Assembly: GCA_018136815.1 (NCBI GenBank) | Contig: CM030931.1 | Span: 10,303,072 to 10,367,071, forward strand | Reading direction: 5' to 3' | Length of the DNA: 64,000 nt | Source of the DNA: Isochrysis galbana | Lineage: Eukaryota; Haptophyta; Isochrysidales; Isochrysidaceae | Part shown: positions 1 to 7,961 of the stretch, in pieces | Layout of the letters: every line of letters starts with the position of its first letter | How positions within the stretch are numbered: the first letter of the stretch is position 1 | Made by a program: the position numbers and the translations under genes | The notes under the pieces: model-generated | The model's database searches: none | Told to the model about the DNA's origin: nothing | What the model saw: only the letters and a program-made list of their open reading frames with translations

Positions 1-66
1 TCAGCTCCCGTAAAGATTGAACCCACAAGGCCCAGCAACATCAAATACAAAAAAGCTCGGTCCTAG
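1..66 (+). CDS. C-terminal end of a virus-like protein (copy A), cut by the window edge
   Basis: The first 22 codons are open and end at a TAG at 64-66. They encode a tail containing VKIE, a match to the sumoylation consensus, and a basic KYKKARS motif. The same tail ends the 169-residue protein at 31820-32329 on the minus strand, so this is the last part of a paralogue whose body lies outside the window. Copy A stops at ARS; the copy at 31820 reads on for eight more residues because TAG is replaced by CAG. Function is unknown. Confidence 0.6.
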   Translation, partial: SAPVKIEPTRPSNIKYKKARS

Positions 67-213
67 GACACCGGGCCGAGCTCACCATGAGGGCGCTCCT
101 GCGAGCAAGGGGATGCATGGTTACTAGTGCGTGCCCCCCCCTCGATGAAAATTCCAGCGGCCTCCTCGTCACGCATGACGTGGCCGCCGCGCAGCCGCAT
201 GCAGGACCTCTCT

Positions 214-849
214 TCACACTTGTCTTGAAAGGATCGTCTTCAATGAGTGCATTGGATGTATACCGCACTCCTCGTGTGTCAGCTTGAACTTCTTTTCGAT
301 GTCGTAAAAGCTGTGGTACGGGTCAATGTACCCCTGCTTCTTTTCGAGCATGAGGTAATGCCTTCCGGTCTTATCGATGGCGTAGGCATACGGAAAGTCG
401 TTCGCTCCTACAGGCGATACGAATGCGACGATCTCGTCGACGGCCTCAAATTCAAACACTTCGATGCCCACGAATACGTACTTGAGGTCGCCGATGTATA
501 AGAGCAAAGAGTTCCCTGCTTCATTGAGCTTGTTCACTCTGTCGTACCCTCCTGACAATACAGTCAATGGGCAGAGGTGGCTGATGCCAACAAACACATC
601 CTCGCACACGAACGCATGATGCGAGGCTTCGCCGTGTACATCGACCAAGTGCCTACCGTCATCGCGCTGTGCAACGGACGCGACGAAGCCCACGCCGCCA
701 TTGTCACGGGTCGCGTACTTTTGGACACCGGGTTCAGGGGCGAGAAACCTTCGCCAGTGCTCTTCGAACTCGTGTATACCTGGGTCTCCCGTCTCAGGTG
801 TGGGAGAGCCATGGTAAAGGAGCGACAAGGCAAGGTCTCTATGTGTCAT
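214..849 (-). CDS. Virus-like hypothetical protein, 211 residues (copy A)
   Basis: A complete ATG-to-stop reading frame of 211 residues. I do not recognise a family. The protein has no obvious signal peptide or membrane segment and mixes acidic and aromatic residues (for example YHGSPTPETGDPG near the N-terminus and MLEKKQGYIDPYHSFYD near residue 170). A second copy at 25115-25750 differs at only six residues (F/I, V/M, H/Y, K/E, L/F, A/P). Conservation of an open frame in both copies suggests recent duplication of a functional gene or a very young pseudogene pair. It converges with the tail of the gene at 1-66. A viral origin is inferred from the neighbours of the second copy. Confidence 0.7.
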   Translation of the reverse strand: MTHRDLALSLLYHGSPTPETGDPGIHEFEEHWRRFLAPEPGVQKYATRDNGGVGFVASVAQRDDGRHLVDVHGEASHHAFVCEDVFVGISHLCPLTVLSGGYDRVNKLNEAGNSLLLYIGDLKYVFVGIEVFEFEAVDEIVAFVSPVGANDFPYAYAIDKTGRHYLMLEKKQGYIDPYHSFYDIEKKFKLTHEECGIHPMHSLKTILSRQV

Positions 850-911
850 TTATGAGCACGAAACGAAAAAAGCTTCCGTGAGCGCCTTTCACTTTGTTCC
901 GTGCTAGCCAA

Positions 912-1200
912 TCAGTCATCAGATCTGCAGGTACCACTACGACACGTGTATTCACCACAGCACTCCGAGTTATTTTGGCACACCGACCCTGGCTCGCGGC
1001 ATGGCGTCTCACACACTCCATCGTCATTGCACTCAAGTCCTTCACAGCACTCGTCGCCATAACTGCACCCCCCCCTTTTCTCGACACACGGTGTGACGGT
1101 ACGGCACTTTGGTCGGAACACACGAGATCGTGACAACAGTCTCCATCGTTTGCACACTCTCCATCCACATCACCCCTTGCCCTTGCCTGCTCCTGCACCG
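912..1200 (-). pseudogene. Cysteine-rich, knottin-like repeat protein, frameshifted
   Basis: Minus-strand frames contain three related cysteine units of the form C-x5-CC-x4-C-x3/4-C. Two are in one frame (GGCSYGDECCEGLEC and GSVCQNNSECCGEYTC), ending at a stop at 912. The first unit (GECANDGDCCHDLVC) lies upstream in another frame, so about one base has been gained or lost near 1105-1125. The spacing resembles inhibitor-cystine-knot or Dickkopf-like disulfide modules, which are normally secreted. No signal peptide or clear start is visible; the 5' end runs into GC-rich low-complexity sequence. It could be a decayed gene, or a gene whose first unit is joined by an unseen intron. Function is not assigned. 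Confidence 0.5.
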
Positions 1201-1689
1201 ATGACGCTGGACTTGCACGCTCGCACGCGCGTGCGAGATGGTCCACGTCAATGTGGATGCCCATCTCGCAACGCAGTGCGGCGCGAGCGCGGCGCGAGGC
1301 GCGAGCGATCTGAGGGGTGAGACGGGACAGTTCAGCGCGTGGGGGGCGCTTGGGGGCAGGCAGAGAAGGGGGAGAGGGGAGAGGGGCCACTCACCCATGA
1401 GGCACGAGACGCCCGGCAACGGGGGGGTGATGTTCAATACCAAGGGGGGGGGGCTCCCCTCTCTCCCAATACCAAGGGGGGGGGGTCTCCTCTCTCCCGC
1501 TCCACTTCTACCCAAATATGCAGGAAATATGCGAAAATATGTCGACATATGCAGATCTGACAAATCTACCCAAATATGCAATTGCATATGCTGCACATTT
1601 CTACCTGGGCCTAATTCGTTTGTTCGTGATTGTGAATGTGTGTGCCCGCTTGGTCTGGACGTGCACCCCGACTGAGACTTGTCTTTGAA
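1201..1689. other. Non-coding, G-tract and short AT-rich repeat stretch
   Basis: No convincing gene. The stretch has two near-identical pieces with ATACCAAGGGGGGGG followed by CTCTCTCCC (about 1436-1500). It then has several copies of AAATATGCA in both orientations (1516-1595). Similar AAATATCCA blocks occur at 14940-15030 and 15675-15705, so this looks like short dispersed repeat material. Confidence 0.4.
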
Positions 1690-2224
1690 CCATCCGCGAT
1701 TGCGTTTGGTTGAACCCACTGAGAGTGCACGCTCTTTGGGGGCTAAGACAAGAGGTCACACACTCTCTCAATAGTGTTTGTTTCATTGTTTCGACTTTTG
1801 TTCGTTTGTTCATGCTTGTTTTGGGCCTGATCACCCCATGACTCGCGTGGACGCTCGACTTAAGTCGGGGGATGTCGCATCCAGAGTATTTTATATACTC
1901 TAGGCGGATGCGGTGCTTCTATCAATGTGTAGTGTGTGAGAAAATTGAGTGAGTTTTGTTTTTGCCAACGAGTTGCCTCGAAGCTCCGCCGCATTGCACG
2001 CCGCATTTGTTCGTTTGTCCTGGTTTCATTGATTTGTTTTTGTGCGATGTTGCGTCAGTTTTCGGAGTTTTCTTGTTGGTGAGTGAGTGATGTGGGGTGG
2101 TGTCTTGTGGGTCCTCGTCGCGATGTAGCGCGCCCTTTCCCCCCCTCTCTCAAGACTTCTCTTCACTCCATGCCCTAGCCCCGCTGAGACTTGCCCCACG
2201 ATCAAGCGCGCGCTTGATTCCACA
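1690..2224 (+). repeat. LTR retrotransposon remnant: 3' internal end plus LTR
   Basis: 1873-2224 (352 bp) matches the LTR at 57081-57431 in length and layout. It begins TGTCG, then has an imperfect palindrome around GAGTATT...ATACTC, and ends with the conserved CTTGCCCCACGA block before a terminal CA. The 180 bases before it also align with the sequence before the 57081 LTR, including a purine-rich AAGTCGGGGGA (a likely polypurine tract) directly before the TG. This is the 3' end of an element in plus orientation. No coding part remains. Confidence 0.75.
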
Positions 2225-2434
2225 GACGCAGGCGTCTCGGTCTCGGGCAGCAGCGTCCCGGGAAGTAGGAGCGATCACGGTAACGGTGGTGACGCCAAGG
2301 ACGATGACAGCTCCGATGGCACTTCATCGGACAGCGAGTCCGAGTCTGAGGTGGAAAGCAGCTTGGAGGATGGAGAGGAAGAGGAGCAAGACGAGGAAGA
2401 GGACGGAGGCTTCTTTTCGGACGGCGAAGCCTAG
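2190..2434 (+). other. Acidic reading-frame fragment after the LTR
   Basis: An open frame running out of the LTR end encodes a Ser/Asp/Glu-rich tail (SDSESESEVESS, then EEEEQDEEEDGG) and stops at a TAG at 2432-2434. Such tails occur in chromatin proteins, but there is no domain to name it by. It may be the last exon of a gene that the LTR element landed in, or chance coding of a repeat. Confidence 0.25.
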
Positions 2435-2522
2435 CCTTCTACACATTTGTCATCTTCTCTGTGTGCACGTGTTGCGTGCATCGGGCTAGTATGAGCCATC
2501 ATGTACGTACCAGGTTGTTCTG

Positions 2523-2945
2523 TCATATATGATATCATATATGATATCTCAGTATTAGTTGCTCTAGACCTGATACTGAGTGTCATATGACAAGACTAGA
2601 GCCTACAATTCAACTTGTTTTACTAGTACAAGTTCAGGCGCGGGAAATACCGGCGCTCCCAGCTCCGAGCCCCCCCCCCCCCCCCATGGCCGCCAACCTG
2701 ATGTGCAGCAACGATGGCGGCGGCGACGACGGCGATGACGAGTGTCACAGTGTCACACAGTCACACCGCCGTGGAGTGGGGGCGGCGCCATGTGGAGACG
2801 CTCCAGGGGTGCTGCTGTGTAAGCAGATTTTTATCATAATGGCGGGTTTATAAGTGTAGATGTTTGGAGTGAGTATCATATGATATTAGATGTATGATAT
2901 CATACTCAGTTCCATGGCAAGTGTCATATGACGGTATGACGGAAC
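2523..2945. repeat. Palindromic AT-rich ends, possible small transposable element
   Basis: Both ends carry stacked TCATATGATATCATA-type palindromes with CAGTATTAG/CTGATACTGAG on the left (2523-2586) and GAGTATCATATGATA...GATATCATACTCAG on the right (2870-2910). TGTCATATGAC is repeated at 2581 and 2922. The interior is GC-rich with a C-run (2671-2685) and no gene. The arrangement suggests a non-autonomous element with inverted ends, but I could not fix a target duplication. Confidence 0.45.
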
Positions 2946-3194
2946 AACTTATTGGTGTACGTACGTGGGGCTGCGTGAGAGGGGTGCTTGCCTCTTGTCT
3001 CAACTGTGTTCACTTTGAGGGGGAGGGTCAGTAGTGGGTAGCTGTCTCTGTTCACTTTGGTGGCCTGAGGAGTAGTAGGTAGTTGACTGTGTTCGTTTTT
3101 TGACCCTTTAAGGTGGTAGGTGCAGGTTTTTTTCGGCTCCCCCCCCCCCCCCCACCCGCCCCCTCCTTTCCCTTTCCCTTCGCTCGCGCAAGCA

Positions 3195-6050
3195 ATGCGG
3201 CGACTTCGCGCGGAGGCCTTCAGCGACTCGGCCTCAGAGGCTGGGGAGGAGGAAGTGATGGTGATGGAAGGGCCGGATGGAGACTCGGACCATGAGCTTC
3301 CCATGGCTGAGGAAGCCCCACCTCCACCTCGACCTCGCGGCCGGCCAAAGAAAGCAGCGAGGCCAGCTGCAGCCGAGGCGATGCGGAATGGCGCAGGCGC
3401 GCCACAAGCAAAGCGCGGTCGTCCACGCGGCAAGGGAAGGGCATCGCCAGCCGCATCTCCTCCATCGGGCCCACGCAAGCGCCGGCGCAGTGACATCTTC
3501 TCGCCTGCTGAGGCAGCAGCTCACGACCGCCAGGAAGCAAAGCAGCTGCGCGAGCTGAAGGCGCGCATCGAGGCTGCGACTGCGAGCGCAGCCTTCGACG
3601 TGTTCTCCACCGTGGACGTCCGTGAGCTCGCCAACTCCATCGCGATGAAGACGCAGTCAAAGTGCTGCTCGGCCGAGTTCATCCCGGTGGCTCCTGAGTC
3701 GAAGATGGCCATTCACTCGGTGATGCTCCCGTTCATGTGCTCAGTGTGTGGGGACATGATCAACATCAAGACGGGCAAGGCATGCCGTATCAATCTCGAC
3801 GTGGACTCGGGCTCGGAGGGAATGGATGAGGATGGCGATGGGCTGACTAAGAATGATCGGCGGAAGCAAAAGCGGAGGAAGCAAACCAACTCTCGACCGG
3901 AGTACATCGTGATGAAGGTTCTTGGGTGCCTGCTCGCAGGGCAGATGTATTCGGACTACGCAACTGTGGCGATCGCGCAAGGGGAGCAAGTGATGTCGCA
4001 TAACACCTTCGACCGATACCTTAGCAAGCTCCTACCGTGGATCGAGAAGCTGCAGAAGGAGATGCTTGAGTTGGTGCGCTACTTGGTCGTACGATACGGT
4101 TCAATCGAACAGCTCGTCCTCACGAACGACATGTTCTGGCTCACACGTGGACGCAACTCGCTCAATGGCTCAGGCACAATGTGTGACCTCGACTCCGGGG
4201 GCATCCTCGCGTATCGGCACTACTGCATTGGCACGGACATGCTCAGTGGTAAGGGCGGTTTTGAGTTCACTCCGAAGGCCATGGACGCCATCGGCTGCGG
4301 CGAGATGCTGGATGACATAGTCGACTGGTTCGAGAAAGGCGATCTCGACGCCCTCATTGACAAGTACAACCTGCGTGTTCGTCCTTCCCTCGACGGTATC
4401 GTGCTCGACGGTGACGCCTCAACGAACTTGTTGATCCCGCTAGTGCTTGCCAAGGCGAAGCAAACCACCGGCCGCACGAACTACTGTTCCCAACTTCGCG
4501 TTTTCGACTGCTCCAACCACTTGGGCAAGAACGCAGGCGCAAAGGCGTTCGAGGTTGGACATCGCCTTCATAAGACGTGCAGTTGCAAGGACCGTATCAC
4601 TCAGCTAGGCGAAGTGGACAAGCGGCAGCCCAAAGACCATCGCGGTCTGAATGTGCAGGCTCACCCTCTTGTCAAATCATGGCAGCGATCTACATCGGCA
4701 GCTTTGCGCAGCGCGAAGGACTGGCGCGCGAAAGCGGAGACCGAGGCTCGGACTGCGAGGGAAGCAGCAGCCGCGGCAGGCACAGAGCAATCTCCGGACA
4801 TGCAGTCTCCGTTACCATCAATGTCGTCCCTTGCAGTCCAAGGGATCGAAGAAATGGTGAATCACCTTAGCAATATCCACGAGGGGAAGGGCTTCCTCAC
4901 CGGCAAGCTACGGACTTGCCGCTTGCATGACCTGACATTGCCAAACGGTGAGCCATACGTGTCCCGGCAGTGGAATGATTGTGCAGACTTCCGGGCCGAA
5001 ATGGAGGCGTGGCTCAAGACTAAGTTCTTTAACAATATCGATGGTGTGATTCACCCGGAGCGTGGCGCAATGTGCCAGAATGCCTCAGAGCGCGTCGGCA
5101 CCGTTGCACTGCATTACAGAACCAAGGAGAAGCAGCTGAGGCCCACACACTACGTTTGCTCCACTGGTCTCGCTATGGCACACGTGCAGAACGTTTGCAT
5201 CCACAAATTTCGCAGGCAGCTCTTGTTGAAAGGTGAGACAGACGACAGGATCGAGGCCTTCGGGACGATGGAGTCGCGCCTCTTCGAGCTCGTTGGCCTG
5301 CAGAGTAGGCCTGCGCAGCGCGCGCAGTGGATGCAGCGAGTGTCTGTCAGAGCGAAACGCAGCATGTTCCGGAAAACAGTAGAGTACAAACGGAAGCGTA
5401 GCCAACAGCGCAAATCTCTCACTGAGAAACGCCAAAACTATAAGACCGATCATCGCTACAAGTACAAGGGCGACACCGGTGGCAAGTCCCGTTCGACTTC
5501 TGGAGCGCAGGGTAAAGGTGTGGTAGGAGCGTGTACGTGCACCGCCACGTGCCAACGTGGCTGCCCTTGCCGGGAAGCCGCCACAATGTGCACCAACCTG
5601 TGCCATGCAAAGTCGACAAGGTGCCGCAACCTCCTCAACGGGGGAAGTCTAGTAGGGGAGGATGCCGACATATCAGGTGCCGGGTCGTCCCAAGATCACG
5701 CGGCTGCAGCGCACGGCATGGTTTGCAGCGGTGCAACCGGTTGGCATCCACAGCAGCGCGTCCCACCGGCTGAGACAGAGGATCTGACCGATCGGACGGT
5801 GATGTGCTATTGGGATGGAGCTGGGTGGCTGCAAGGCACCATCCTCGAAGCAAATATGGACGACACTGAGCTAGATGGCGAGGACGTCGCAAACTGGCTG
5901 GTGTACTATGACGTTGATGACACAACGGCCGCGCATTACCTGTCGCACGATTCGTACTTCACCACAGCGGCGGACGACGACTCACTGTCATCCGTGGAGC
6001 ACGGTGCTTGGTACCTGTTGCTTGATGAGTGCGAAGAGTGCGTGTTCTAG
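3195..6050 (+). CDS. Mutator/Kolobok-type transposase with CXC and Tudor-like C-terminal domains
   Basis: A 951-residue protein; the first ATG after the left terminal repeat is at 3195. The first 125 residues are disordered with AT-hook-like RPRGRPKK and KRGRPRGK motifs (DNA binding). Two CxxC-type pairs follow (KCCSAEF, CSVCGD). The catalytic core shows the family pattern RGRNSLNG near residue 320, with ND just before it, then LDGIVLDGDAST and CSNHLGKN (second acidic block and following His). Near residue 785 a CXC module (ACTCTATCQRGCPCREA) precedes a Tudor/Agenet-like stretch (VMCYWDGAGWLQG and LVYYDVDD). It would bind the element ends and mediate excision and insertion. No introns or stops interrupt it. 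Assignment to Kolobok, not a general MULE, rests mainly on the TTAA duplication. Confidence 0.8.
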   Translation: MRRLRAEAFSDSASEAGEEEVMVMEGPDGDSDHELPMAEEAPPPPRPRGRPKKAARPAAAEAMRNGAGAPQAKRGRPRGKGRASPAASPPSGPRKRRRSDIFSPAEAAAHDRQEAKQLRELKARIEAATASAAFDVFSTVDVRELANSIAMKTQSKCCSAEFIPVAPESKMAIHSVMLPFMCSVCGDMINIKTGKACRINLDVDSGSEGMDEDGDGLTKNDRRKQKRRKQTNSRPEYIVMKVLGCLLAGQMYSDYATVAIAQGEQVMSHNTFDRYLSKLLPWIEKLQKEMLELVRYLVVRYGSIEQLVLTNDMFWLTRGRNSLNGSGTMCDLDSGGILAYRHYCIGTDMLSGKGGFEFTPKAMDAIGCGEMLDDIVDWFEKGDLDALIDKYNLRVRPSLDGIVLDGDASTNLLIPLVLAKAKQTTGRTNYCSQLRVFDCSNHLGKNAGAKAFEVGHRLHKTCSCKDRITQLGEVDKRQPKDHRGLNVQAHPLVKSWQRSTSAALRSAKDWRAKAETEARTAREAAAAAGTEQSPDMQSPLPSMSSLAVQGIEEMVNHLSNIHEGKGFLTGKLRTCRLHDLTLPNGEPYVSRQWNDCADFRAEMEAWLKTKFFNNIDGVIHPERGAMCQNASERVGTVALHYRTKEKQLRPTHYVCSTGLAMAHVQNVCIHKFRRQLLLKGETDDRIEAFGTMESRLFELVGLQSRPAQRAQWMQRVSVRAKRSMFRKTVEYKRKRSQQRKSLTEKRQNYKTDHRYKYKGDTGGKSRSTSGAQGKGVVGACTCTATCQRGCPCREAATMCTNLCHAKSTRCRNLLNGGSLVGEDADISGAGSSQDHAAAAHGMVCSGATGWHPQQRVPPAETEDLTDRTVMCYWDGAGWLQGTILEANMDDTELDGEDVANWLVYYDVDDTTAAHYLSHDSYFTTAADDDSLSSVEHGAWYLLLDECEECVF

Positions 6051-6062
6051 TCGCAGGTTGTG

Positions 6063-6604
6063 TTGGGGCTCCATGCACGGGCGTGGCTTGCTGTGCATAG
6101 CCTCCTAGAGTCCGCGCTTGGCGTCGGAGTTGAATATCGCCGGATATCAGCATAAGCATGCGCAAGGAGTGTCCGTGCCGTACGTGTTGGTGTGAGCGCT
6201 GAGGTTGGTTTCAAGAGCTGTGAGTAGGCTCATATGGAAGATCAGAGTAAATGCTCTCTACCTCATATTTTCTGGTGAATTTTAGGGACTTGCAATCCGT
6301 CTTTTGAGCCACGGTAACTTGAGAAAAGACAGCAATGGGTATTTTTTGGACTTAGACGCCTTTAAGTCTCCGGGAGGGCCTGTAAAATACACCAAAAAAT
6401 ATGAGCTAGAGAGCATTTACTCTGATCTTCCATATGAGCCTACTCACAGCTCTTGAAACCAACCTCAGCGCTCACACCAACACGTACGGCACGGACACTC
6501 CTTGCGCATGCTTCTGCTGATATCCGGCGATATTCAACTCCGACGCCAAGCGCGGACTCTAGGAGGCTATGCACAGCAAGCCACGCCCGTGCATGGAGCC
6601 CCAA
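6063..6604. repeat. Near-perfect inverted repeat, arms about 223 bp
   Basis: 6063-6285 is the reverse complement of about 6382-6604, with only scattered mismatches (for example CAGCATAAGC against CAGCAGAAGC). The loop is about 96 bases. The left arm starts TTGGGGCTCC and the right arm ends GGAGCCCCAA. It starts 12 bases after the transposase stop and lies inside the transposon. It could be a nested foldback element or part of the transposon's 3' region; a transcript through it would form a long double-stranded hairpin. Confidence 0.85.
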
Positions 6605-7310
6605 GGCAATCTGGACGAATCTGCATGCGCCTCGTAGCCGGGGAGCGCCGCTCCTGCCCGCCACCACCTCGAATTCTGCCGCCTCGCATGCAGACGTTCA
6701 ACACCAACGTTGAGAGCCCGCCAGAATGGCCGCCAGAACGCGGCACCTGCGGCCATCATTGCGCGCCCAGCGGCACGAGAGTTGCCCCACATATCGGTGT
6801 TGCCGACCTGCCCCGCTTCTGCGCCCAAGAGGCCGCGCATATGCCCACCAGACCCGCCTTGCGCTCGCTCCTCGCTGCCACGCTGGCGGCGAGGAGAGGG
6901 GTGGGGGAGGAGGCCCACCCTCGGCGATCGCGACAATGGGAGGAACCAGCCATCCGGGCCCGATCATGGCCCAGGTGGATGGCTCTCCACAGCCGCGGCC
7001 CAGCGGCCCTTCTGCTAAGGGTTGCGGAGCCATAGCCCCAGAGGAGCGGGCCCGTGCCAGCGCGGCCGCCGCCCATGGGATCGGCCGTAGAAGCCCCGCC
7101 GATAGTTGTACCTACCACCTTAAAGGTTTCAGTTAGTTGACTATGTTCAAACGTTCAAACGGTCAAAAAGTTTGAGTTGAGTTCGCGTTCGACTATTTTT
7201 TATACCACCTACTTGTAATGCTCGTAGAAGAAGACAAAGGGACAGACCGAGGACACCGAGGAGAGAGAGAGGGACGAGACGACGGCGCGCGGTCCGACGG
7301 CGCGTGGCGG

Positions 7311-7780
7311 AGGCTCTCTCTTTCCCTCTCTTCTCTCTTCTCTTCTCTCTTCTCTTCTCTCTTCTCTTCTCTCTTCTCTTCTGTCCTCTCTCTCCCTCCC
7401 TCCCTCTCCCTCCCTCCCTCCTCCCGTAAAGAAACAGAGCATTCCCTTCCCCCCCCCCGCGCCCCCCCCCCCCCCTCCCTCCCCCCCGGGCGCGTGCATT
7501 TCCCTCTCTCTTCTTGCCGCCCGTCCACCGCCCCCCCCGCCCCCCGCCCCCCCCGCCCCCCCTTTCCCCTCCCCCCCCCCTTTCGGCTTTCACTGATGTG
7601 GTGTGGTGGTGCTCGAGGATCCCTCTCTCTCTCCCGCCTTCTACAACCTCCCCTCCCTCTCTCTCTGCCCTTTCTCTCTTCTCTCCTTTGGCCTCTACTC
7701 TTCTCTCTCTCTCCCCTAGTCTTCCCTCTTCCCCTTCTCTCTCTCTTCTCCCTCCCCCCCCTCCTCCCGTCGCGACACAC
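7311..7780. repeat. Pyrimidine tract with TTCTC-type tandem repeats
   Basis: On the plus strand this is almost pure C and T for about 450 bases. It includes a TTCTCTCTTC/TCTTC minisatellite at 7320-7382 and C-runs up to 13. The long open frames on both strands here are low-complexity artefacts. It lies upstream of the gene at 7962. Confidence 0.8.
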
Positions 7781-7884
7781 CATCTAGAGGAAGACGGTCC
7801 GAGCCCGTCGGAGGCATAGGCGGAAGGGAGGGGCCGCCGCGGCCTAGCCAGGCGTGCGAGCTCTCTAGCCCACCGAGGAGGAGC

Positions 7885-7892
7885 CACCCACC

Positions 7893-7927
<35 letters not shown>
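7885..7927. repeat. (CCCA)n/(CA)n microsatellite
   Basis: CCCA units followed by about 12 CA dinucleotides, ending 35 bases before the putative start codon of the next gene. 7124-7310 and 7781-7884 show nothing coding. Confidence 0.8.
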
Positions 7928-7961
7928 GCTTGCAAGCGGAGCCAGCGGATCCCAGCCCCTG

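Larger units (their letters stand above)
1..885. repeat. Copy A of a repeated virus-like cassette
   Basis: From about position 28 to 882 this segment matches 24952-25783 almost base for base. The match covers the tail of the 169-residue protein, an untranslated link and the 211-residue gene. Copy A has about 22 extra bases near 183-204 that are missing in the second copy. Homology stops abruptly just after the shared GCTTCCGTGAGC near 883, where the two copies enter unrelated sequence. No terminal inverted repeat is visible for copy A; its left end is outside the window. Confidence 0.85.
3112..7119 (+). mobile_element. Complete Kolobok/Mutator-like DNA transposon, TTAA target duplication
   Basis: The left end is TTAA (3108-3111) followed by GGTGGTAGGTGCAGG. 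The right end is GTTGTACCTACCACC followed by TTAA (7120-7123). The terminal inverted repeats match at GGTGGTAGGT and in 12 of 15 positions overall, and both are flanked by TTAA as expected for a TTAA-duplicating transposon. Inside is a single long transposase gene (3195-6050) and a large hairpin (6063-6604). 6605-7110 is GC-rich and holds no gene I can support. The flanks share AGTTGACT(G/A)TGTTC on both sides, which is part of the local repeat environment. Intact ends and an uninterrupted frame argue for a young copy. Confidence 0.8.
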
